DNA of 11,341 bases, from positions 1 through 11,341 of the forward strand of contig JAITBW010000072.1 in assembly GCA_031283385.1 (NCBI GenBank). Direction: 5' to 3'. Position 1 is the first letter of the stretch. Each line of letters opens with the position of its first letter. Shown one piece after another: positions 6,155 through 11,341 of the stretch. This DNA is from Nitrososphaerota archaeon. GTDB lineage: Archaea; Thermoproteota; Bathyarchaeia; Bathyarchaeales; Bathycorpusculaceae. The notes beneath the pieces are model-generated. The model saw only the letters and a program-made list of their open reading frames with translations, searched no databases and had not been told where the DNA came from. Made by a program: the position numbers and the translations under genes.

Positions 6155-6168
6155 TGAAACCCGTTTCA
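6155..6168. promoter_or_regulatory. Dyad TGAAACCCGTTTCA upstream of ftr, possible operator
   Basis: Perfect 6-base half-sites TGAAAC and GTTTCA flank a CC spacer, preceded by GTG and followed by T, as in the dyad at 677-692. It lies about 60 bases upstream of the TATA-like box of ftr, a position that suits a regulator. Confidence 0.4.
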
Positions 6169-6225
6169 TAACCTGTAAATGTTCAAGTTTACGTTCGAAT
6201 AAACGACCTGTTTTTACAATAACTC

Positions 6226-6235
6226 TTAAATTATA
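6226..6235 (+). promoter_or_regulatory. Possible TATA box of ftr
   Basis: TTAAATTATA would place transcription start near 6255, giving a very short leader before ATG 6265. The AAGGT at 6253-6257 would then be at the extreme 5' end of the message. Confidence 0.3.
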
Positions 6236-6264
6236 CAAATACAAACTCAATTAAGGTCTCTTCT

Positions 6265-7278
6265 ATGTCACCAAGTACTAACAAACTCAAAATTGTAGGG
6301 TATGATGATAAAGAACAAGTTTTTCTTGTAAAGTCTGCAGCAAACCAGATTGTTAAAGTAAGCGATACTTTCGCTGAAATGTTCCCACTATGGGTGGGAA
6401 GGGTTTTAATTACAGCTCAGAATGAGAAATGGGCTCAAATTGCTGGAAACATTACCACTGGTTTTGCCACAAGTGTAATTGCTGCCTCAGCTGAGGCGTC
6501 AATTGAATGTGCTGTTCCAGCTGATCAGACTCCAGATAAGCGACCTGGTGTGTTAATTCAAATTTATAATAGAGACCGTTTTGAATTGAAAGGTCAGCTT
6601 TTGGGTCGTATTGGTCAATGTGTTATGACTTGTCCGTCTACTGCAGCGTTTAATGGTTTGCTTGGTAAGCGTGTTCTTAATATCGGTAGTAGTCTTCGCT
6701 ATTTTGGTGATGGTTTCCAAAAGAAAACTGTGGTGGGCGGGCGTAAATGTTGGAAAATTCCTGTTATGGAAGGTAATTTTATAGTGGAAGATGGCTTTGG
6801 TGCTATGGAGGCTGTTGCGGGTGGTAATTATATGATTTTTGCTAAAACGCAGCCGGAGGCTTTGGCGGCGTCAGAGGCTGCTGTGGATGCGATACGTGAG
6901 CAGGTTCCTGATGTGATTATGCCGTTTCCGGGTGGTGTGTGTCGTTCTGGTAGTAAGGCTGGTTCTATGAAGTATAAGTTAAAGGCTTCGACGAATCAGG
7001 TGTATTGTCCTACTTTGCGGTCGTTTGTTCCGGATACTGTTGTTCCTGAGGATGCGAATAGTGTTTTTGAGATTGTTCTTAATGGTTTAACTTTAGATGC
7101 TGTTAATAAGGCGATGCAGGTTGGTGTTGCGGCTTCAATTAATTGTCCTGGTGTTGTTAAGATTTCTGCTGGTAATTATGGTGGTAAATTGGGGCCGTTT
7201 AAGTCTTTCTTAAGGGATGCTATTGGTGCTCCTGCGCCTGAGTCTGAGGGTTCTTCGGCTGAAAAATCAAAGGCTTAA
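6265..7278 (+). CDS. ftr: Formylmethanofuran:tetrahydromethanopterin formyltransferase
   Basis: Ftr moves the formyl group between methanofuran and tetrahydromethanopterin in the archaeal C1 pathway (methanogenesis or the methyl branch of Wood-Ljungdahl). The 337-residue protein matches the family throughout: DTFAEMF at 34-40, TGFATSVI at 65-72, TPDKRPGVLIQI at 89-100, LLGRIGQCVMTCPSTAAFNG at 112-131, PVMEGNF at 166-172, the FPGG loop at 221-224, KYKLKAS at 236-242 and the C-terminal SAGNYGGKLG at 301-310. Methanogen enzymes start about 8-10 residues before DTFAE; here about 25 extra N-terminal residues precede that point, with no internal ATG, GTG or TTG to replace ATG 6265. A Ser/Glu/Lys-rich tail follows residue 320. 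The first 90 codons are compositionally ordinary; the rest is G+T-rich. Confidence 0.96.
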   Translation: MSPSTNKLKIVGYDDKEQVFLVKSAANQIVKVSDTFAEMFPLWVGRVLITAQNEKWAQIAGNITTGFATSVIAASAEASIECAVPADQTPDKRPGVLIQIYNRDRFELKGQLLGRIGQCVMTCPSTAAFNGLLGKRVLNIGSSLRYFGDGFQKKTVVGGRKCWKIPVMEGNFIVEDGFGAMEAVAGGNYMIFAKTQPEALAASEAAVDAIREQVPDVIMPFPGGVCRSGSKAGSMKYKLKASTNQVYCPTLRSFVPDTVVPEDANSVFEIVLNGLTLDAVNKAMQVGVAASINCPGVVKISAGNYGGKLGPFKSFLRDAIGAPAPESEGSSAEKSKA

Positions 7279-7604
7279 CTCTTTTTTTATGCCTTTGTAA
7301 TCTTTAGTTTTTGTTGTTTTATGGACTGTTTTGTTTCCTGTTTGATAGTTTGTTTATTTAGTGTTTATGGTGGGTGTATGTTGGGTATGTTTTTGTATTT
7401 TTAGCTAAGGCTATTTGGTTGTTTGTTTTTGTTTTTTTATGTTGTTTGTTTGGTTGGCGTGTTTGTTATTTTTGTGTCTTTGTGTTTGGTGGTGGTATTT
7501 TGTGGTTGGTGTGTTGTTGAGGGTGGTGTCTGTTTGTAGTAACTTTTATCTTGTTCTTTTGTCCTTTATTTTTGCGTTTAATCTTAGTTTAAGTGTGAAT
7601 TATT
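7279..7604. other. Extremely G+T-rich spacer between ftr and aRF1
   Basis: I counted 207 G or T in the 240 bases from 7321 to 7560 (86%), and 56 of 60 at 7441-7500. No gene is supported: the open frame at 7415-7627 is all Val/Leu/Cys/Trp/Phe, which such composition produces by chance. GG doublets at 7488, 7491, 7494, 7504, 7508, 7521 and 7525 could form two-tier G-quadruplexes. The aRF1 promoter is not evident. Confidence 0.6.
7282..7288 (+). terminator. T7 run after ftr
   Basis: Seven T begin 4 bases after the ftr stop codon, as after cofD. Probably a U-run terminator. Confidence 0.5.
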
Positions 7605-8870
7605 GTGAGTGTTGCAAAGAAAGATAGTTTAGAGCTGTACCGGACAAGGAAGGCGATTGATGTCTTGGCTACTAAGGAGGGTAGTCATACAGAGTTAATT
7701 ACGATTTATGTGCCTCCGGGTAAGCAGATTAGTGATGCTCTTAATCTTTTGCGTGAAGAGTATGGTACGGCTACTAATATTAAGTCAAATGTTACGCGAA
7801 AGAATGTTTTAGATGCTATTGTTAAGGCGCAGCAAAAGTTAAAGTTGTTTAAGGATCCTGGTGAGAAGGGGTTAGTTATTTTTTGTGGTGCTCTTCCTCA
7901 GGAGGGGGCTGGTCCGGGTACTGAGCGTATGGAGTCTTGGGTTATTATTCCGCCTGAGCCTATTCGTATTTTTCTCTATCGTTGTGATTCACGTTTTCAT
8001 ACTGAGCATTTGCAGGAAATGTTGCGGGAGAAAGAAACTTTTGGTATTTTGTTAGTTGACGCGTCAAATGCTACTGTGGCTACTTTGACAGGTAAGAATT
8101 TGAATATTGTTCGCGAAATGACCTCTGGTGTTGCGGGTAAGACTCGTGCTGGTGGGCAGTCTGCTAGGCGTTATGAGCGTTTGCGTGAAATGCAGTTAAA
8201 TGAGTATTTTGCTCGTGTTGGGGGGCATGCTAACGAGATTTTTTTGCCTATAGAGAATCTTAAAGGCATTATTTTAGGCGGGCCGGGTCCTACAAAGTAT
8301 GATTTTCAGAAAGGTGATTATCTTAATTATCAACTTAAGAACAAAATTTTAGATGTAGTTGATACCGCCTATGTTGAGGAGCAGGGTGTTAAGGAAGTTG
8401 TAGATAAGGCTCCTGATATTATGAAAAAAGTGCGTTACATAGAGGAAAAGCAGATTATGCAAAAGTTTCTCTATGAAGTTGGGCATGACACTGGATTAAT
8501 TACTTATGGTGAGGCTGAAATACGTAAAGGGTTACAGGCTAGTCAAATTAGGGTGCTTTTAATTTCTGAGGCTCTTGATATGCAGCGTGCAACTATAAAA
8601 TGTGGGGCTTGTAATTTTCAGGAGCAGGAAACTGTTAAAACTTTAAATGTGCAAACATTTGAGCAGACGGTTTCTACTAAATTGTGTCCTAAATGTTCTG
8701 CGCCATCCTTATCTATAGTTGAAAAAATTGATTTAATTGATGACTTAGCTCAACTTGCAGAGTATTCAAACACGGATATTGAAGTAATTTCAACAGAGAC
8801 AGAAGAGGGTCAAATGTTGAAAAATGCTTTCGGTGGATTAGCGGCTATATTACGTTTCAAAATGCAGTAA
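7605..8870 (+). CDS. prf1: Peptide chain release factor aRF1
   Basis: aRF1 recognises all three stop codons and triggers release of the finished peptide on the ribosome. The 421-residue protein has the eukaryal/archaeal eRF1 plan. Domain 1 has the stop-codon reading NIKS at 58-61 and YRCDSRF (YxCxxxF) at 125-131. Domain 2 has the catalytic GGQ at 183-185 in AGGQSARRYERLRE. Domain 3 has a zinc-ribbon-like pair of CxxC motifs at 333-336 and 361-364, and ends in GLAAILRF. The start is GTG 7605, with GTGTGA 6 bases upstream, the same ribosome-binding variant as at serS. It is convergent with DUF167; the stop codons are 13 bases apart. The first two thirds are strongly G+T-rich and the last 400 bases are not. 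Confidence 0.96.
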   Translation: MSVAKKDSLELYRTRKAIDVLATKEGSHTELITIYVPPGKQISDALNLLREEYGTATNIKSNVTRKNVLDAIVKAQQKLKLFKDPGEKGLVIFCGALPQEGAGPGTERMESWVIIPPEPIRIFLYRCDSRFHTEHLQEMLREKETFGILLVDASNATVATLTGKNLNIVREMTSGVAGKTRAGGQSARRYERLREMQLNEYFARVGGHANEIFLPIENLKGIILGGPGPTKYDFQKGDYLNYQLKNKILDVVDTAYVEEQGVKEVVDKAPDIMKKVRYIEEKQIMQKFLYEVGHDTGLITYGEAEIRKGLQASQIRVLLISEALDMQRATIKCGACNFQEQETVKTLNVQTFEQTVSTKLCPKCSAPSLSIVEKIDLIDDLAQLAEYSNTDIEVISTETEEGQMLKNAFGGLAAILRFKMQ

Positions 8871-8895
8871 GCTGCAGCATCATCTATTTTTTCTT
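8871..8895. terminator. Convergent gene end with shared T-tract
   Basis: Only 13 bases separate the stops of aRF1 and DUF167. The T-run at 8887-8892, which could terminate aRF1, is also the complement of the lysine codons that end DUF167. Confidence 0.4.
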
Positions 8896-9156
8896 TAAAA
8901 CCTGCTCTAGTGTTTCTCTATTTACTCCAATAGCTAACTGTTTCTGTCTAGAAGTAGCTCCTGTTACCAGTTCAATTTTTGTATGGAAAAGCTTTGTTAG
9001 TTCTTTTAGAATTTCTTTGTTTACTTTTCCTTTCTCTGGCTCTTCTGTAGCATAGACAACAATGTCCTCGCCGTCAAGTTCTATAGAGAATTTAGAGCTG
9101 TTAGGTTTAACAAAAATGGTAATTAAGACGCCGTCAGCTGTTTCTTTAATACTCAT
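8884..9156 (-). CDS. DUF167 (UPF0235, YggU-like) small protein
   Basis: The 90-residue protein matches the DUF167 family, found in all domains of life and without a settled function. The beginning, GVLITIFVKPNSSKFSI at 9-25, and the stretch EEPEKGKVNKEILKEL at 38-53, which corresponds to the family's PxxGKAN helix start, are clear, as is VTGATSRQKQLAI at 64-76. In the commonest family form the motif reads GKAN; here it is GKVN. It lies 18 bases after the topoisomerase IB stop on the same strand, so the two are probably cotranscribed. No good ribosome binding site precedes ATG 9156, which suggests coupling to the upstream gene. Confidence 0.85.
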   Translation of the reverse strand: MSIKETADGVLITIFVKPNSSKFSIELDGEDIVVYATEEPEKGKVNKEILKELTKLFHTKIELVTGATSRQKQLAIGVNRETLEQVLKKK

Positions 9157-9174
9157 ATTTATGCGCTCAATTGC

Positions 9175-10821
9175 TTAGTCGGTGTCCTGTTCTGTTTTTT
9201 TGGTTTTGTCTTGAAGTGCCCAGCTGAATTTGTTGCGTAGTGTTGTCGGGTAGAATTTGATTATGTCAAATTTCACTTTTTTTGCCCACTTTACATATGT
9301 TTGAGGGTCAATGTATGATTTTAATGATGTGCCCAAGTTGTATTCTCGGGTAAGCTTTGTCAATTCAAGATCTAGCTTTGCTTTCTCAATACGGGTCTCA
9401 AGTGACTCAGTCTTTTTGCCTTCAGCTTTTTTTGCTTTAAGCTGTGTCTGCATAATTTTGAGCTTTTCTTCTTTTTGTTTTAAACGCTCGTCAAATGTAG
9501 GTGATATCTTGCGTTTGTGATTTGCTACTTCTGCAACTTTAAGATTAGCCATTTTAGCTGCATAATTCTTTCTATACTCTGGATCTGCTTTTGTTACACC
9601 GCTTTTATCAAGTTCTTCCTTTAAGGTTTTTGTACATTTCCAGGTACGGAAAACTTTTGCTGTGAGCTTTGGCACTTTTTCAGATAAGAATCTTGACACT
9701 TTTTTACTATCAATACCTTCAAAAAGATATTGTTTAGTTTTATCTTTTTTGAATTCTTCCAAATTTTTTATAACCTGTGGTGGAGCCTTTATAGTTTTTA
9801 TCCATTGTACGCTGTCTTTGCCTAAGAAGTCAAAAGTAACTTTACTGTCTTTAATGCTTATGTGCTCATCTCTAAGCGTAATAGCACCCACAGTGTCTGC
9901 TTCATCTGGGTCTTTTTCATCACCAACCCTCATGTTGACAGCAAAAATTAGCCAGGCAACTGTCGACACTTTCCGGCGTTCTATTTCTTTTGCTTCAAGC
10001 GTTTTGTTGATATGTCTCTCAACTTGTTCTATCTGTTTTCCAAGATTTGCTGCTTTCTGAAATTTTTCTTTCTCACGAGTCTGCTTTAAAAACGCGGTAT
10101 CACTAAACCAGACATATTTGACTTTGCCTGTAAGCTTATCTACCCATTTAGCCACATACATCTTGTCTGGTTCCCAAATCGTTTTCCACCCTTTTAGCTT
10201 GGGCGCATCTGGTGAAATATTTAATGTAATATTTTCTTGATTCGGGCCTTCTTTCCATCTACCCCTTTGCGGATGATCTCCTCTGCCGGCAAAAAGGCAT
10301 GATGGTTCTGATGTCCAGTTAGCTACTTCTAGCTTTTGTCCGTCAACTTCTGCATAACCAAATTTTTCTCTCAGCTCTAAACGTTTTATTTTGCGTTCTT
10401 CAGCTTGAACTTTCTTTTCTTCTTTAGTTAACACTTCTTTCTTTGCTTTCTCATCAAGAATGAACCTTTTTATTTCACTGAAATCAATTTCAAACGATTG
10501 CTGTTTTCCATCACTAATTTGTGATGATGCTGGTGTTTTATCGATGTTTTCAAAATATTTGACTGTGAAATCATCTAAAATTTTTGCGCCATTTTCTTTT
10601 TTCAGTTGCTCTAAAAATTCTTTCATAAAATTTTTAGTGAATATTTTATCAGGCGGTGCTATTGTCGTTGATAAAGTTCTGCGTACCCATGCTACTGCCA
10701 TTGGCTCAGATTTTTCTGTAAGCACAATTTTTTGACCTTGAATTTTAATATTGAACCCTCTAAGGTCATATGGGGGAACGTAAATTCCGTTATGTTTCAA
10801 ACTTTTCATAACGTGTTTCAT
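9175..10821 (-). CDS. Eukaryote-type DNA topoisomerase IB
   Basis: This enzyme relaxes both positive and negative supercoils through a 3'-phosphotyrosyl nick. The 548 residues match the core and C-terminal domains of eukaryal Top1, without the long eukaryal N-terminal tail. The core begins with GIYVPPYDLRGF (12-23) and has CLFAGRGDHPQRGRWK at 175-190. All catalytic residues are visible: Arg298 in MRVGDEK, Lys335 in FLGKDS, Arg392 in KVFRTW, His435 in ANHKRK and Tyr503 in SYIDP. A charged linker, about 445-490, separates core and tyrosine domain and looks like a coiled coil. GAGGT 8 bases upstream supports ATG 10821. It heads a pair with DUF167. Among archaea this family is known from Thaumarchaeota and relatives, so it is a useful lineage marker. 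Confidence 0.96.
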   Translation of the reverse strand: MKHVMKSLKHNGIYVPPYDLRGFNIKIQGQKIVLTEKSEPMAVAWVRRTLSTTIAPPDKIFTKNFMKEFLEQLKKENGAKILDDFTVKYFENIDKTPASSQISDGKQQSFEIDFSEIKRFILDEKAKKEVLTKEEKKVQAEERKIKRLELREKFGYAEVDGQKLEVANWTSEPSCLFAGRGDHPQRGRWKEGPNQENITLNISPDAPKLKGWKTIWEPDKMYVAKWVDKLTGKVKYVWFSDTAFLKQTREKEKFQKAANLGKQIEQVERHINKTLEAKEIERRKVSTVAWLIFAVNMRVGDEKDPDEADTVGAITLRDEHISIKDSKVTFDFLGKDSVQWIKTIKAPPQVIKNLEEFKKDKTKQYLFEGIDSKKVSRFLSEKVPKLTAKVFRTWKCTKTLKEELDKSGVTKADPEYRKNYAAKMANLKVAEVANHKRKISPTFDERLKQKEEKLKIMQTQLKAKKAEGKKTESLETRIEKAKLDLELTKLTREYNLGTSLKSYIDPQTYVKWAKKVKFDIIKFYPTTLRNKFSWALQDKTKKTEQDTD

Positions 10822-10957
10822 AACTTGTACCTCAAATTTTGGTCGACAAACATTTTCAGTGAACCCTTATTATTTATTTGTTCTCGATCTATTTTTCGTT
10901 GATGAACTTAGACTCTATACATTTTGCGTGGTTTAAAAATGTACTGTAATATGTAGC
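10822..10957. promoter_or_regulatory. Upstream region of topoisomerase IB (minus strand)
   Basis: On the minus strand an AT-rich AAATAAATAATAAGG (10879-10865) could serve as TATA box, giving a start near 10845 and a leader of about 25 bases with GAGGT at 10834-10830. The 136-base gap from the preceding metallopeptidase supports a separate promoter. Confidence 0.35.
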
Positions 10958-11341
10958 TTATGGAAATAGCATTTTTTGTTTTTTTTCTGCTCTTGCCTGC
11001 TGTAACTTTTTATATACCATATCCACGTTTTTGCGCTCTACATAACCTTTATGCGGCCTAAAGCCCCCTCCAAAGCCACCTGGGATGTGCATGAGCTCAT
11101 GTATTAAAACGCGCTCTTTATCTTCATGTGACATTTTGTCAAAAATTTCTGAAATAACTTCAATAGTATATGTTGGTGGCTGTTTTAGAATTTTTTGCCA
11201 GAGTCTTCCTAGTCCATGTATGCGTGCAATGGTGCGTTTGGCTTTGGAGCCTTTGCTTCGGACGCAGAATACGTGTTGGGTTTCAACATGGTAAAATTCG
11301 CATTCTGTAGCTAATTGGTCGACTTGTATTTTGATTTCTGG
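10958..11341 (-). CDS. Putative HExxH metallopeptidase (COG4900-like), N-terminus beyond the window
   Basis: Reading the minus strand from 11341, the frame is open for 127 residues to a TAA at 10960-10958. It carries a zinc-peptidase motif HELMH (residues 81-85 of the visible part) in VLIHELMHIPGGFGGGFRPH, followed by HKGYVERKNVDMVYKKL; the His of RPH (97) may be the third metal ligand. The pattern recalls predicted archaeal/phage-type metallopeptidases (COG4900). Substrate and role are unknown. The visible N-terminal part has a basic stretch SKGSKAKR (29-36) with a CxxxxxC-free linker around it and no membrane segment, so the protein is probably cytoplasmic. The tail is Lys/Gln-rich. The start codon lies outside the window, so the full length is unknown. 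It precedes topoisomerase IB on the same strand. Confidence 0.8.
   Translation of the reverse strand, partial: PEIKIQVDQLATECEFYHVETQHVFCVRSKGSKAKRTIARIHGLGRLWQKILKQPPTYTIEVISEIFDKMSHEDKERVLIHELMHIPGGFGGGFRPHKGYVERKNVDMVYKKLQQARAEKKQKMLFP

Larger units (their letters stand above)
5925..6264. other. Intergenic region between the radical SAM gene and ftr
   Basis: No protein gene is supported in 340 bases. It contains a long imperfect stem (5986-6042), a run of seven T (about 6132-6138), a TGAAAC dyad (6155-6168), a hairpin GTTTA/TAAAC (6187-6191 with 6200-6204), and the TATA-like box of ftr near 6226-6235. Confidence 0.5.

Noticed and set aside
6187..6204. Sequence with TTCGAAT resembling a tRNA T-loop
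   Set aside because: The flanking five bases on each side (TTACG and AAACG) do not pair as a T-stem, and no acceptor or anticodon arm is present.
7415..7627. 70-codon open frame on the plus strand, hydrophobic product
   Set aside because: It lies in a spacer that is 86% G+T, where stop codons are rare and Val, Leu, Phe, Cys and Trp codons are forced. It has no ribosome binding site, no family resemblance, and overlaps the aRF1 start.
9311..10735. Open frames on the plus strand opposite topoisomerase IB
   Set aside because: Shadows of the topoisomerase, which has all five catalytic residues on the minus strand.
11085..11294. 69-codon open frame on the plus strand at the right end
   Set aside because: It is antisense to the metallopeptidase frame, which carries a clear HELMH motif on the minus strand.
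1..11341. CRISPR array, insertion sequence or integrated element
   Set aside because: No regularly spaced repeats, transposase or integrase frames, or long terminal inverted repeats were seen. All full-length genes are housekeeping or metabolic.

Overview
The window is archaeal chromosomal DNA. It carries the chromatin protein Alba, ribosomal protein eS1 (S3Ae), the archaeal/eukaryal release factor aRF1, a eukaryote-type DNA topoisomerase IB, and two genes of methanogen-type C1/F420 biochemistry (ftr and cofD). Topoisomerase IB is known mainly from Thaumarchaeota and relatives, which lack formylmethanofuran:H4MPT formyltransferase. Finding both in an AT-rich genome makes a Bathyarchaeia (MCG)-like lineage the best guess; this is inferred from gene content, not proven. 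T-tract terminators, TATA-like boxes and GGAGG/GGTGA-type ribosome binding sites also fit an archaeon.

Layout: (1) 1-303, a possible divergent partial gene (minus strand, 1-45) and the alba promoter region. (2) 304-594 alba; 595-923 intergenic, with a perfect TGAAAC dyad and the serS promoter. (3) 924-3023 serS and rps3ae, ended by a strong T-tract. (4) 3114-4507 a moaE-cofD cofactor operon. (5) 4508-4898 spacer with a leader that can form two competing hairpins. (6) 4899-5924 an AmrS-like radical SAM gene. (7) 5925-6264 spacer with a long imperfect stem and a second TGAAAC dyad. (8) 6265-7278 ftr; 7279-7604 a spacer that is about 86% G+T. (9) 7605-8870 aRF1, converging on the minus-strand pair topoisomerase IB (9175-10821) and DUF167 (8884-9156). 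(10) 10958-11341, the C-terminal part of a minus-strand HExxH metallopeptidase, cut by the window end.

How the genes fit together: ftr catalyses an early step of the H4MPT C1 branch. CofD makes the F420 backbone. MoaE makes the pterin needed by Mo/W enzymes such as formylmethanofuran dehydrogenase, whose product is the FTR substrate. These three loci therefore plausibly serve one C1 pathway. Alba, SerRS, eS1, aRF1 and topoisomerase IB are information-processing housekeeping genes.

The most striking feature is not a gene. The plus strand is a patchwork of strongly G+T-enriched (A- and C-poor) blocks whose edges fall inside genes (serS, ftr, aRF1) and which run through non-coding spacers. The radical SAM gene has the opposite skew. 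I found no mobile element, CRISPR array, tRNA or rRNA.
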